This document shows positions 44,554 to 59,900 of a stretch of DNA of 64,000 nucleotides, in pieces (the stretch's first letter is position 1; each line of letters begins with the position of its first letter). The DNA is taken from positions 310,001 to 374,000 of the forward strand of contig SEMN01000020.1 in assembly GCA_005408345.1 (NCBI GenBank). Reading direction: 5' to 3'. This DNA is from Macquaria australasica (Eukaryota; Chordata; Actinopteri; Centrarchiformes; Percichthyidae). Both the position numbers and the translations under genes were made by a program. A model generated the notes under the pieces. That model searched no databases, had not been told where the DNA came from, and saw nothing but the letters and a program-made list of their open reading frames with translations.

Positions 44554-47500
44554 CTCATCACACTCTCATCAATAGAGCAGGTCACAGTGAGGAGATCAGA
44601 AATGCACATTAAGTATTTTTCGGCAGTTTCTCACACACAGACGCTTGCGCTTTACATCCATCTAACCTCAGTCACTAGAACAGTTTGAGATCAGTCATTA
44701 TAGAGTGCTTCAGACTAAACAAGGAAACAAAGCATTAAACAAACAACAAATAATCTGTTCCATAGTAACCATTACAAAACACCATGTTTAGAAGTCTTTA
44801 CTTGTCATAAATACAGCTATGTTTCTGATTATGGTTGGTATAAAGTCTTGTTAAATATTCATACAGTAGGCTATCACAGTAGCAAGTGAAAGATAGAGCA
44901 AACTACAAGACTGTACATGTGTTGGTTCCTTGGTACAGAAAATATATTCTGCTTCACCAAGTATCAGGCAGGCTATTTTGAGCACGCAATAGGTTTTTTG
45001 TTCTGCTTATAAATCTAATTTGCTGTGAATGTTACACTTCAAATTTACAGTTTTTGAGTTTTGAGCCACTGTAATTTTTCTGACTTCAGAAAACAGACAC
45101 ACAAGGACAAATATAACCAGAGAGGAAGGACAAAATGAAAAAGAAAAATTACACGTTGAAGACGTACGTTTTGACAATCCGTCCTCGGAGTCAAAAAAAG
45201 GAACGAACGGTACAGTAAAACAAAAATGCTATACAGCTATAAAATAGATTTTTTTTCTAAATGAAAAAGAGCAAATTGTACCATTATAAATACTATACTT
45301 CTGCAACATCAAACTGCTGACTTTACAGCTGACAGACTTTCCAACAGTGTCTAAACTAAAAGTCTTTACTCAAGACTCTTTAGTGTGAATTTTTGTAGGA
45401 AGATATTAACTGGTTTGTTTGACTGCACCTGGATCAGCACAGATTCAAATGACATCACAAAATTAGCTTTCCTACAGGTGAAAGGTGTCAAATGGAAAGC
45501 ACATATATAGGCACACATTCAGCCAGCTGGTTTGCTAACCACTGACTGTATTTTCTAGGTAGAAAGTAGCATGTGGTTACATAGCGTGATCAACAGTTTT
45601 TTACAGTTTTAGCACGATGCTAAAGTTCCTGTTATAATATAAAAATGGGGAGCATGTATTAAAACAAAGAGGCTAAAAATATAATTCATAGTTCCTACAG
45701 TTTTATATAAATGTTTTGGTGTTAAATTATATTGCCCTTTTTTTTAACCCCATATATACTATATGTATTAGTGTAAGTAGCAGTATACCCATGTACAGTA
45801 TACTTTAAAATAAGCTTCGAATGTGCCAAGAACTTGATCCTGGCACAATAGATTTTAAGATTTTCATGCCAAAAGAAATAAAAACATAAGGAAAAACAAA
45901 ATAAAAGTGCACAATTTTAGGGAAAACATATCCATCATTATGCAAATACTGCCAAAATGCTTCTTTTCATCCAACTACACATATTAAGTATAGAGTAAAA
46001 GCTGAACCAGCGTTGCAGAGGTTCAATATGTTACATATGCACAGTAAGCAATATTTGCATCTCCTATACGCAACATTACAAGCCTTAAAAACCTGGCAAA
46101 CGACCAAGAAGCAGATACAATTTGGACTCATAGCCTCGGATGCATCACAGAAGCATGATGGATTCAACTGGCTAATAGGTGTATGAGCACACTGTAAACA
46201 CGTCGATTAAACATTACACCAGCAACCTCGTAGATGAGGCTGCTGTAACATAGCCATACTGCAAAATAAAATAACATACACACATAAGATTTTTCTCTAA
46301 TTCAGCGACAATGTTGACTTTTTGCTACAGCTTAAATACACATAAGAAGGCATCGAGAATAAGTCTTGACAAAGAAATGACATACAGTGTGAGGATATTA
46401 GACACATCTAGTGCATGATTCATACAGGACATAACAAATGCATAACAAATAAGAATGGTACAAAAAAAAACAGGTAAACAAAAAGATTTTTATATATTAC
46501 AAAAACTTGAATGCATTCGTGTGTGAGAGTGATATGTTTGAAATGCAGAAGTTGCATCCTACTTCTTGGACATTTTTCACTATAATATCTTACATTATAT
46601 GCAAAAAAATATCAGTTGGTGGATTGTGGATTCACAGAACTTCTACTCCTCCTCAGATCCATACATATACAAACTTTTAATATATACAGTAAAGAGGACA
46701 AAAACACACACACACACACAAAAAAAAAAAACAATATAAACCTGGCTGCAAGGAACACATTAGAATTGCACAATGTCTGAGGAAAGCACTAAGAAAGTAA
46801 ACATGTTAAGTCGGAAACAATGAGCCACAACTGGTAGTAAAAACTGTTTTTGTGTAGTAGCTTCAACAAATATAAGAGACCCTAAGTTTTCTACATAGAG
46901 TGGATTTGTTTAAGGAGTACTTGCTAGTAAAATAGTAGTTCTACAGACTGAATTTAACCCCAGTGTACTGTACACATACTCATATGCTGTACATACTGTG
47001 TAGCAGTTATATAAGTTCCTCTTGATGTATGTATGTATGATCTATTCTGCATTTCCCACAAATGTGCACTTGTGTATTATTCAATAAGGACCAAAATACA
47101 TTGCTGTGAGGCAAAACCTTGTGTCTCTAAATAAACTTTTTTTTTTTAACCAGACTTTACTTGTGATGCCAAAATCTAATAAAGAGTGTTGACAGAGAGG
47201 CATAACACAGCAGTGAAAAGTGTGACTTGTACAATGGCTACATGTCTGTGGCTGAGTTCAACATATGACTTACGGCGAAGTAAAAGATTTGCAAACTAAA
47301 AAAAAAACAAAGCAACATTTTCAGTGTCATTCTTTCAAAGGCTCCTCTTCATCCCCATTGTTGCAGCCATCTTAAGGTAATTTAATCTTCTTCTGTATCG
47401 TCTTTATCAGTAAGCAGGAAGGGAGGAATAAATGCACGTGGGTAGAGCCACAAGCTCTGCATACAAGAGCGAGGGAGTATAAACATGGTTAAAAGTAAAA

Positions 47501-47691
47501 ACAGTACATCACGGAGACAAAAAGGAAGTGAAGGTGTCAGTTTCTTGGTGTCCTGTAGAGGGCGACGCAGTCCAACTAATGGCCGTCCCTCTGGCGTGAG
47601 TCTGAGTTCTCCCATACGGGTAAATGCAGGTTCAGGTCGACAACAGCGCAGCAAAGATGCAACAGCGTGGCCGTGATCCTCCACAGCTCGC
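44022..47691 (-). other. pde1c: Proposed long 3' UTR of pde1c
   Basis: Follows the stop codon on the minus strand and is AT-rich, free of recognisable transposons from about 44700 to 47690, and without genes. An AATAAA in minus orientation at 44022-44027 is a candidate poly(A) signal. ATTAAA variants occur earlier, so shorter ends are possible. The extent is a guess. Confidence 0.35.
44465..44547. repeat. (CT)n-(CA)n microsatellite
   Basis: A short CT run passes into about 23 CA units. Confidence 0.9.
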
Positions 47692-47708
47692 TTACTCCAT
47701 CTCTTCCT
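47692..47708 (-). CDS. pde1c: pde1c last coding exon, EEEME and stop
   Basis: Only 17 coding bases: a split Glu, then EEME and TAA. Acceptor 'cccaaagcag'. Accepted because the phase fits and the sequence after the stop behaves like a 3' UTR. Confidence 0.75.
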
Positions 47709-50700
47709 CTGCTTTGGGAAAACAAGAAAGGAATATGATTAATTTAGGTGAGATTATATATCAACAAACTGATTCTCATAGATTACAATTTCTGTTTAAT
47801 TTTCTGATCAAGCAACAAAAGCTCTGGTTCTACACGGTTAATAAGTTAAATATTGTTTAATTCCAGGGAAAAACTGTCTTCGACTCAACATGTACACACT
47901 GCAACAGCTAACGATCTCTATTTTTCTTACAAATACAGTGTATTCCTCCTAAAGCAGAGTAGTATTTCCTTGCAGATGCTATCCCTCCATATACTAAAGA
48001 AGATTGACTAGGGAAAGTCAATTGAAACACTGGCTTAAACTTTATTTCATAATGTGCCAGTTTATTAGGTACATACAAATGTTTCTTTTATTTTGTCCAT
48101 CTCATTATCAATGAGTGTATATGCTAAATAACACAAACACAGTTCAACTAAATCCTCCAAAATGACCACACAGTTGAATCAACACCTCTCTGACACAGTT
48201 TCAACAAAAACTGAACATTATAACCTTCATGATGGGAGGACTGTTGTATTAGACTGCATTAGTTTTAGCTAGGTGTACCTAATAAACTGGCAACTGAGCG
48301 TAGACATTTTTTTTTTTGCCGATAGTCGTGGGCTGCAGGAATAAACTCACCATCGACTCCTTTGTTTTTGTTTTTGTCCCCCTCTGGAGATTCAGCCCCT
48401 TCAGACAACTCTCCTGAAAAGTCAGAATAGTTATTTTTAGTGTTATTTGTCACTCTGACGCAGGTACATTTCAGTGGTAGCAAACAACAAGACAATGAGA
48501 CCCTCAAAGCATCCCCTGTCCTTAATGAAACATCTTCAACCTCACTGACCTGCCACTGGGTTTCGTCATAACGAACTCATGCTGTGACGCCAAACAATGT
48601 TCAAACACACAGAACTGTATTTGAAATTTTAGGGAAAATAATTCCCACTGTGACCTTTTGGCGTGGCATCTCAGAATTATTAATCAGGTTAAATGAAAGT
48701 GAATGGATACTAAAGGTTGGCATACAAATCCAAACTGCTTCACTGATATTATCATGAAAAAAGGTTGAGACAGGATTACAGAAATGTAACTAATAATGAC
48801 TTACATATGCAGAATTACTTCACTGTCAATGTACTGTATGTATAGCACATTTAGATGAATTGCCTTATGTCACGTCTTTTAAAAGCAGAACATGCTATGG
48901 GATTACACAGTTAAAGGGATGTACCGTTCTGCAGTGGAGGATTCTTGTGTGTGGCGCTCCCAGGCTGTGCTCCCTGCTCTGTTTCCCCTGTGTTACCATC
49001 TGGTGGTCTGCTGGCCTCCGCTGACTCGGGCGCCTCCCCCTCCAATTGGTCCTCCTTTGGTTCAGGCTGTTCTGATTCCGTTTGGACATCCTGGGGCTCC
49101 ATAGCTTCTTCTTCCTGCTGGGCTCGCTCCTCCGCTTCCTTTTTAGCCCTCTCCTCCGCCTCTGAGGTCACATGGAGCGTGGAGGCAGGTTAGCATGCGT
49201 GAGAGTGTGAGCGTGTGTCCATGTGCATTAATTCATCTCTATTTAACTCTTACTTAAAGCCAGTAAAGGTTGAGAGAGCTCATAGGGCCGTTTGTTCTGT
49301 TTCAGACCTGATATGAGGCAGATTTCTAAAACTGTTGCTTTAAACCTGCATCAACTGAGTTTTTGGCCACTTAAGGGCAGTGGAAACAAGCTACAAACAC
49401 ATTTATCACTTTTTGAGTTGATATGGTGAACAGTTGCCTATTTACACATTCAGCAGTTACAGAGCAGCATTAACATTCATTTGGAGTCGTGTTTCTAGAC
49501 ACCCTGACAAACCAATATTCCCTCTCTTTTAGCTCTTTTAGTTTCTTTCTCCACCAACTCCTGAGGGAAATATCTGGCTCTTTAGCTGCTAAATTCTCCA
49601 GTATGTTCACCAGCTAGTTGCTAACTTTGTCTGTTTGCAGTTTGGTTCTGAGCAGGTAGTGTACAGTGGGTTTTAAGAGTTTCAGCCAAAATCCCCCTCT
49701 GAGTGAGCTGACGGCATTGCAGCTTTATAAGCCAATTTTCCCCATTTGGACAGATCAGTTTTACCAGGGCATTAATGTTTCCCAAGTCCCCAAATCACCT
49801 CCATTTTACTGTATTATATTTTAGGTTGTATGGATGTACCGTACCTTTACCAGCCTGTGCTTTCCACCTCTCCCTGTTCTGATAAACCTCTTCATTCCAC
49901 AACGCCTTGAAGTTCTTCAGGTCCACCATCAGCAGAGAGCTTTGTCCCGACGAGCTGCTGTCGGAGCCCATGCTCTTCCCACTGTGCCTCTTGGTCTCCT
50001 CGGAGCTAATACTGTTCAGACTGGACAGAAAAATGAGAGGGAAGACGAGTTAAACGAACTCTACGGGCATGCTAGCAGCTCTGGGTGGCTGTACTGACAC
50101 GGTGGTGGTTTGAGATAAATGCTAAGCATGCTAACATAATCACAATGACAATGCTATAATGCTGATGTTTAGCAGATAATGTTTACCATGTGCAAACATT
50201 TTATTTTGGCGTGTTAGCATGCTAACATGTGCTAATTAGCACTAAACACAAAGTACAGCTGAGGCTGATGGGAATGTCATTTTTGCAGGTATTTGGTCAA
50301 AAAGAAAAGTAGGGGTACTACTCAGCCAAATTATTTTTTTTCGTTGTTCTGGAGAGAGCTTTACAAAGTTTGAAAAAATATCCTCAGGGTTATCTACGTT
50401 GGGCTTGAGACTGCTTTACAAGCTGAACTTAAAGAAGTGAGCATTTAGGAGGCAGGGGTCTGATGAAAGATGCTGTCAAGTTGCATTATGGGAAATATAA
50501 TATCCAGGGTTTATTGAGCTTGACCCATACTAGGGACTAAAAGTCAGAATATCTCTCCCTCTGCTGCTTCAATTTTGACCATTCTTTTTAAAATGTGTCT
50601 CTTGGGAATCCCCCAACTTTACGGAAGTATGATACTAAATTGCTGGAGTGCCCCTTTCAGTGATCACCAAAGTTACTCCAATTCATCACGTGGGGTACAT

Positions 50701-53700
50701 GAATGTCTGGACCAGATTTCATGGCAATCAATCCAACGGTTGTCGAGACATTTCACTCAAAACAAATGTCGACCTCATGGTGGCGCTAGAGGAGAAGTCA
50801 GGGGATCACCAAAGTCATTAGGATTCATTCTGTGGGGACCATCAGTGTCTGCACAAAATCTCATGGCAATCCATCAAATAGTTGTTGAGATATTTCTGTC
50901 TGGACCAAAGGGGTACACCAACAAACTGACAGACTGAGATTACAACCACTTTGCGATGCCGCTAAAACAACATGAGCTTTCAGATTCAGAGGCAGACAGA
51001 GAGAAGAAAGAAAGGAAGACAGGTAGATAACCAGAGGCAGACAGAGAGAGCAGACATAGTTACAGATGATTGAAAGCGGCTATAAATGCCATTAAGAAAC
51101 AGTCCAAGGAAACCCATAAGCACCCAGGTGTGTATGTAGACAAGGAGACAAGTGGCAACACTATCAGAGATTTCCACTTGGTTAGCTCCGACTGGAGGCC
51201 CACTGAGTGATGCTAATGACTGGGAGGCTGATACTGATGTGCAGGTGCAACGGAAGATGCAGAGCCAGGCTCCCCAAGTACTGCTTTATTTTCTAATAAG
51301 CTGAGTTTAAAAGACACAAATAACAGACTCAAAGTTGGTAAATGATCTTTCTCTGGATAGTTTAAATATTAGCAACGCAAGAGGAAGTTGAATGTACTTT
51401 CTCATTTGTTTGATTTCAAAGCCCTGCACATACCTGATTTAGTACGTGGCTGGAGGAAAAGCACTGGGCCAATTAATTAAGCCAGTGGAGACAAAATCAC
51501 TTTCTTTTGTTTCTCAAGAGGCTATTGTGTATGTCAATTCAGCCTGGAGGCCCATTCTTGATCAACGACGGTGAGGCGAACTTGACTAGCATCTCTAAAA
51601 TATCAATTTCAAGGTGTGTGGCTCTGCCTGATGAAAGGTGGAGACATTTTCACGCACACAAATGGATTACTCATGGAAGACTCATCTGCTGTTCTCAATA
51701 CTTGCATTAGATATGCCGTTATTGCAGAGGAGCTGCTGAGGTTTAATCACGTCACTGAGCAAGCAGTTACTCAGAAAGGTACGAGAGGTGAAGGGTAGAA
51801 AACAGTGAATTTTCCATCGTTGATTAACCAGACTGGTTGATTAAAATTTACTCAGATTTGCATACAGTCACCCACTTCCATCTGCTCAGTCCTGCTACTG
51901 AGCTGCGTATAAGAATCTAAACTTTTCATTTCCAAATGATCTCTCAAGAGAAAGCGCTGCAGCTCACCTTGAGCGTCTAAAGCCGGCAAAACCTGAATGG
52001 GAGGCCTCGTCGATGAGCGGCTTGACGATGCGTTCCATCATGTCTGTCAGCACAGTGAAGGTGGGCACCACAATGAAGTCTATGAACCCTGGAGACAAAG
52101 ATATCAGAGAACATAATGTCAGTTTATACATATTCACAATGTTTAAGTGTTTGAATTGTTTAAAGCAGACTGGGACAGAACAATCCTTGCAATGCTGTAA
52201 TTTATGAAATTAAGATTAAAAAACAAGGTATTTCCAGAATGTTATTAAATGAATGATCAAATCTGAGATATAAATACAATTAGGTTTATAAGTGTTAACA
52301 CTGTCAACCAAGGACTAATGTTACCTTTTGTCCCATGTCCCTCTCACTTTTCTAAATCCCACTTTTGTCCCCCTCACTTTCAAAGTTTGATTCTTTTTGA
52401 TACTGTGTGCTTAAATCTTTAAACAACACTCACATGCCTATATGTACATTGAAACTGTTATTGGTCGCTGTGATGTTCCACCTGTCTATACTGGACATGC
52501 TACATGCTTTTTTAATGTAAGAGATGGAAAACAAAATGCACTCTAAACTCAAGCATGTGAGTGTTTTAGAAGGATAAAACCTATCGTTTAAGGTTTACAA
52601 GCAACTAGCGAGAGCTTTGCAGACTTGTTGCCCTGGATTTGGCCATTCAGGCAACACACAGGCTGCCCTATCTTCTTGGTGGAAGTTGTTGGGGCTTTAT
52701 ACAACCTGAGAGAAAAACTGCAGTCACTGCTCAGGGCTGAAAAAAAGTCCTGCCGCCTCCTCTGAACGTTTTTCAGGTAAAAACATTAATTAATTAATTT
52801 AATTAATTAATTAAAACAAAAAGGATGATTATGGTTTTATTTATATTTATTCATTTTCTTCTTAAATACTTGAAAGAATTGACCATCAGTCAAAGATAAG
52901 ACAGTAAAGGACAGAGGACATTATTTATCATAAATCAGTTCCCTATTAAAGAAACTAAACATGATTACAGGGTTAGTATAGTAATATTGCAGCAATTTAC
53001 ATAACATTTCTAATTTATACTCCCATTATCATGGAAAGCACAACAACCAATTTCATCATAATTTGTTATCTGAGAGATTGATATAAATGTATATAAATAC
53101 TGGAAATAGTATTGAGTGCTCTATAAATACTTTTTTTCTCTGTTCTCAAATAAACTCATGCTGGAGCAGAACTTGTACACCCACACAGACACACACCATT
53201 ATGCAGGTGGTGTATGTAAGGATGGAGGAGCCACTCACCGATCTGAGACTGTGCCACCATTGTGGACTTTCGGTCGCAGAGTGGAGAGAACGGCAGGCCG
53301 AGCTCTGCTTCTTTGTCCCCCTGGAAATACAGCAGCTTCCTCAGTCAAAATCATCCTCAGTCTGTGGTTTCTATAAAAATGTACCCCACTCTCCAGGCAC
53401 ACACACACACACACACTTACACACACTCACGCACAACTGACTGACACTCATAAACACACTCACAGTGCACACGTACACACCGCCACCATACACCAAACGC
53501 TCACACTTCTATCAACAGGCTTTGGATTTGACTGGCCCCTGCCCTGAGTGCTTTTGGGCCACAAATGTGTTTCATTTTCTCTCCTGCTTTGTCACAAACA
53601 GATGAGATGTGGAGTCGGGAGGCAATGTTCTTTGGAGAAGCTATTTATCGGCAATTCATATCCCAAGAGACAAAGGCCTTGTAAAAGCAGCTGCAATAAC

Positions 53701-56700
53701 AATAGCACTGATAATGAGAACAATGTGGATTAATAATGGAAGCGGTGAAAGCAACGTGGCACCAGTTAAACGTCTGTCCTTCTTGTTGACATTTACAAAT
53801 GTACAATTTATTATTTATAGCCAAATGCATTGTTTCATCAAAGAGGTAACGTTCTACATTTTAATCTGCCATGGCGCTTTGTCATGGCATCATTTTTAAA
53901 AATGACAAAGAGCCGAGTGTCTGCAATTGAACTTATTAATATGACTGCATATCTCACTAATAGAAAGTGCTTTGGGGGGTAGAGTTGTGCTAAACCACCA
54001 TATTAAAACAATCATTCACTAATATCATCATTATTTTATCCCTGGTGTTATACTGCAACTGTGTGAAAGAAACATGTATGGGACTAAATTGGAAAAATAA
54101 ATGGTTTTTGTTGACATCCAGCTGACAACCAGTACAATCCTAAACTCCAGCATTTTGAGAAAAGATGAATCGACTCCACTTCAAATCTAGTGTTTCATCT
54201 TTTGGCAATCCTAGGAAAACAGCACACCACAGCTGGTCAAATACAGCAAAATATTTATCATGTAGCAGAAAAAGCACAGGTGTAATTTAAAGGTCAAGAA
54301 TGAACTTTCCATCTCAGCTTTTGAGCCAACATGGTCGAAAAAATCCTCAAAGTGATCAGAAAAAAAAAAAAAAAAATCTGCTCCATCTGCTGAGGAAGAG
54401 CATGTGACACGATCTAAAGCTGAAGAACAGCTACTACTTCAGCATTAATAAAGTCTGCATTTCGTTTCGATTTCCAGTTCAGGGGACCCAGAACTGTACA
54501 TGCTTTCTTAATGGCATCCTTTACTGGGATCATTAATCTGTTTCTTTTAACCTGTACTCTTCCTGCCACAACAAGTCCCATGTTTCTGTCTGAAACTGTT
54601 TGTCAGAGGTGATGTTTCAACTGTATGGCTGAATTATATTGCATTATATTATAAAGGTGTTTCTAATAATTAGTTTACCTCCATCAATAGAAAGAGGGCT
54701 GTTGTATTAGACTGCATTAGTTACAACTATGTGTACCTTTGTGTATGTGACCAGCTGAAAAGCATGCCATGTTCTCTCTTCATGCATCTGAACCTCACAT
54801 CTTCACTGGACCAGCCACTCATGATTTACTCTGTGACCTGCCAGGTGCACCCACTCACCTGTCTGAAGAACTCCTCCAGTAGGGAGGTGGTCCAGCGGTG
54901 GTGGAGGTCCCAACTTTTGGCCGGGTGGCTGATGTCTGCTGTGTGCAGCAACAGGGACAGGGCTTTGGGCTTGTCAATGCTGCAAAAGAGAAAACAATTT
55001 TAAAAACTGAAGTCCACCAGAGAGTATCATTCATTTGTTGTGTTGTTTTCTTAAATGCTCCTGTACACTGGCTTTTTAAGTGTTGAGTGTTGTTTTTCAG
55101 TGAATCACATTGTACGTAATTAGCTTTTCTTTTACAGAAAAAGATGTCAAAGTTGATGTGAAAAGTGAAGACAAATCTCTACAAATTGATCTACATTAAA
55201 TTTGAATTTAAAAAAATTAATTATTAAGAATAAGACACACCTAAATGATTACATGTGCAACCGAATGATTTTGGAGCTAACATAATAAGTTAACTTAACA
55301 CCTTTGTGTGATCAATTTAGGTTAAATACATCTGTATCTGGTAGGCCGAACCCCTGCTTAGTCAATGCTCTGGCAATAACTACATCATGAAGACAAATAG
55401 ACATTCCAGATAAATCTGCAACTAGGTTATTGAAAAATACCAATCGGGTGAAGGATACAACAACATTTCCAACAACAACAACGTGTCCCTGAAGACAGTA
55501 GGGTCAATCATGAAAAAAAAATGTGGCACAGCTGCAAATGTGTCTACAGCAATCTGACCACAAAAATGGACTGTCTGAGCAAGAACAGCACAATAAAACA
55601 TCTAAGAGTCCCAGAGGAAGGACACTTTTTTTTATAGACATTGTCCTCTATAGGTACGGTACCAGTACTGCCTAGTCTCAGGGTTTCCACCGGGGTTTCC
55701 ACTTTGGTCATTGTGATGTGTCTTGGATAAAATTGTCCACTAATGACTGTGCAGTTATGTTTTTAGACTTGAAACTCTGAATATTGAAGCCTCGTTTTAG
55801 CTTTGAGAGAATTTTGGAATACATTTTACAATAAGCATGGCTATTGTTTTTAAGACAGACCTGAAAAATATGTGAACCCATCTTTTAAGTGCAACATGTG
55901 CACTAAGAGTTTGAACTGGATAAAGTTTCTAAAACATTACAAGAAAGGAGTGGGGCACGAGCTGTAGGTGAAAATGTTGCAGGATATCACATTTAGTGCA
56001 TAGACACAGTGCATAACAGCAGAGTGAGTCTAAACTCATCATTGCTGCAGATTGCCTAATTGCAAAAAATGCAAAGATGTCAGATGTGCAAGGTGTAAGT
56101 ACCCTAAAAACACATGTTTTTAACCATTTTTTCATATTGTCAACAAATCCCATGAAAAGATCAAAACCAAAAATGTGTTAAGTCTGTCTCTTGACTTCCC
56201 TACCCTGTCTGTGGCTCACAAATATATAGTTTCATTTTTAAAAAGGCTTGGTAATTTCTTCAAACTAACGTTACTCAAACACGAATAAATAGTGCATTTG
56301 TTAGGGACTATTTTCAGTGGTAAATTAATTTGGTACACATTTGGTAGTGAGTGTTTCCGACAGCCGGACGGTGTATGTGGGTGTGGGTGTGTGTGTTCAT
56401 GGTGCAACAGTGTGGCTCATTGATGTGTTTTTAACAGCTTTTGGGCAACAATGAAGCTCTATGGCACAGAGGACAATACTGATTATTGTATTATTGCGAT
56501 CAGTTCATTGGTTGGTTTTGGTCTTTGTTAACAATAAGACAAGTATCACAATGGCACTGATCAAATGGAGGCACCCTCAAACTGTCAAACTGGTGACAGA
56601 CAGGAAAATGCAAAAAATATTTCTCTAAACAGATGCTGTAATACACATAGACATCTGTTAGCATGTGCATCAAAACACACATGCACATCCACCTAAAATC

Positions 56701-56920
56701 AGAGAAACACCTCCATGCAAATTCCCCTTTTCCTCAAACTGCCTCCATTAGGCTAATCGGTTCTCTACACTGGAACACAGCGTGAAGATGCTTCATCTAA
56801 CCTCATCAGACATCAGTGGTGTCTGAGGTATCACCTGATAACCATATCAAAATATCATGTTAAATGGACTGATTCATGAATGGACAGACACAGACCAATA
56901 TGGAAAATGGGCACACAATT

Positions 56921-56973
<53 letters not shown>

Positions 56974-59900
56974 CGCGCAAGGTTAAACAGAGGTGAGAAA
57001 GACTAGCTCAAATTCCCCCTCATTCCATTTGTGGCAGATTGGGTCTTAAAGTGCACTCTAAGCAGGCCTGGAGCACACTGGTTTGAAATTACTTCACATT
57101 AGAGTCTATTCAGCATTACAGCCTCCTGCAGACTGCAATCTCTCATTCATGTGCATGTGCGTGTACCCTCTGCGGCAGCTTGATGATTACCTTCCAGTCA
57201 GCACTCTTTGGTTTCGAGGTATATTCACAAATATAGGAAGCACAATACTGTTGATTCCTACATATGTTGTCAGGAAGCTGCTTATCTCCATATCACATCT
57301 CTTTCTGAGCAGTTTTCTGCCCGTGTCCACTGCTGTGCATTATCACAGTGTAAAGAATACCCTGAAGGTCAATGAGTTTCTTATAGCCGTCTCTTGTCAG
57401 TGTTGCAGCTACATCAGCAGTGATGACTCATCACGTCATATGATAGTTTGCTTGATAGCTCTCTCTTTTTTTATTGCTGTTCGCAAACGGCAGCTCTGTG
57501 TCTGCACAAAGAGCAGTCCCAGCTATCAGTCACTGCAGAGGGTGCTGTGCTCAAAACGTGTGAAAAGGAAGTTCTGGCTGCAGTTTGGCCAAAAATCCAA
57601 TAATTTGACTGAAACATACACAACACTTCCTGAATACACCTGGCCTTACCTTCCTCACACACTGAACTTTGACTTTTGAATTTGAGAATTTATGTTCTTT
57701 ATATGAGCTTATTATTTGTTTAATTTGTGTGTGTAATGTTAAAATAATTTAGTGTCACTAGACAGCAGTACTGTATATGTGGAGCTTGTGATCACATGAG
57801 CAGTTTGTACCTCTAAGTGAGCCTGATGAAGCATTCACGAAGCGTCGCTCGCTTTTCCACTTCCAAAAATGTTTAAATAAGTACAAAAAAGTTTTAGGTT
57901 GGCCTAGAGCTGAGGTTTTTGGTGTGCATCAATCGACCATCTTCATTTTTGATTCTTCTCACATTGCCAGCACTTAAACAGCACCTGTCTGAACGATACT
58001 GCTGTGCAGAGGAGGACTGCTGATTTTCTCAATGAAATAGATTTGCCAATACTCACTACAGCACAACTACTAGTGACTGGAAGTCGTGAGGAAGTATTTA
58101 TAGCTGCTATTTATGTTAGTATGCAGAATACAAGTTGCAGGAGTGCCGCTAAAGACAATATTACATAGATTGTGGAGTGTTTTCTAGCTGGTCATCTTAG
58201 CCGTTGCAGCCTACAGTTTGCCAGCAAACCTGCCAGCAATATTTCTGCCACCGGCTGTTTTTCACCACAGTGTGCAAATAAATTTCACCATGCCAAATCT
58301 GGTGTGACTGCACTATAACTCTGCTGCAGCAGACTTCCAGCATAGAAACACAAGCTATCCTGTGTTTGTTTCTGAGAGGGCCTGTAGTAACACCCTACTG
58401 TATACCTGTCCTGTGTAATGCATGACATTTGGTACTATTTGGCGGCAAAATACTCGTTCCATTTGTTTGTTGTGTTCCTCTGTGAGTACACCCTACAGGG
58501 CAGGGTTAATTGGGTTGTAAACAGCGGGTGGTTAGTAAACAGTGATCCGATGGCAGGGTTAATGAAGATGTAAATTGCTGGGGCAAGGACAGGGGGTGTA
58601 AAAAGTAGTGAAGGAAAAGACAACTGACCCCTCAGGTTGTTGTAGGAAGTTCTTCATGGTCTTAACCTGCTGGAAGTGGCAGGACATATCTGTGGCCAGC
58701 ACCATCTCCACCACCAGAGCCCGCAGCTCTCTGGATGAAAACAAAGGAGAGGGGGAAAAAAAAAAAACATGAGCCATGTGCTGTATAATGAACTGTCAAA
58801 CTCGATGGTAATAAAAGGCGACTTATTTCGGAAGTCGCTAAAGTAAATGAAGGCCGGCAACACAGTTTTTGAACGCTATTTATAATATCTGCTTTGACAA
58901 GTCCCAGCTTACGCTATGAGAAATTGGACTGCAGCTGTCTCCTTTAATGTGTTATCACACATAACATTTCCATTTAGTACAAAGTTGTTGGACCTTGAAG
59001 GTAATCCAACTTTTCTGATTTTTACTCCACCGAGCTCAGTTATTAATCATGAAAAATAAGAGATAAGTTCACTTTGGGCTTTGAACAGGTGATATGTGCA
59101 TTGTGAAGCTGTTCTGCTTGACCTTCCTGGTTTCCACCTGGCACGTCTGCCTCTCTAACTGTCTCTATCTGTTCTCCACTGCATCTCTGAGTTTTATTTC
59201 CCTTTGCTGTCACTCGGCTCTTTCATCTTCCTGTCTCTCTTCCTCTTGTTGTCTGTCTAAGTATCTGTCTCACGGACCTCCAGTCATCCTTGGAGAGGTT
59301 GTAGAGGATGTTCATCTCGTCGTCGTCCTGCAGTAGGCGGTAGGCTGCGCTGACATGGTGACTCTCCAGCACTGAGCGGTCATTGTACAGGATAGCTGTG
59401 TCTGACCTGTCAAAGAGAAAGAGAAAGCAATAGTCTCTCATTGGTCTATACTGGAAAGAACAGCTTATAGAGAAAGAATTGACCCTACTTCTTCAATTTA
59501 TCGGTACAATGTGTCACTTAATTATGAATGTGATCAGTAACTGCTAGTAAGAAGTTTCGCTAACTATCTGGTTCAGTGAGAGTAAATGTGTAAATTTGTT
59601 TGAAAATAAGACATGAAATAATCTGGTAGGTTTCCCTCTCTGAAATGTATCATGTATAGAAAAGTACATAATAGGACAACATTATTTATATAAACTTCAT
59701 CTTTCTGAATTCAAGGAATCTGGACAATTTCATGAAGGGCTGAAGAAAATGGACTCAAAATATTTAGTATGAAAATAAAGATATATTTAAAAATAATTAA
59801 GTGTATGAAGACAGTCAACAAAATTAGTAATTTTCCTAATTATGTTTATAACAAAAGGTTACAGCGTGTTCTCTCCAGCTCAAGCTCTCAAGAGGATGGA

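Noticed and set aside
57083..57679. 198-codon + strand open frame in a pde1c intron
   Set aside because: Starts at TTG, no recognisable domain, AT-rich context. Not enough to call a nested gene.
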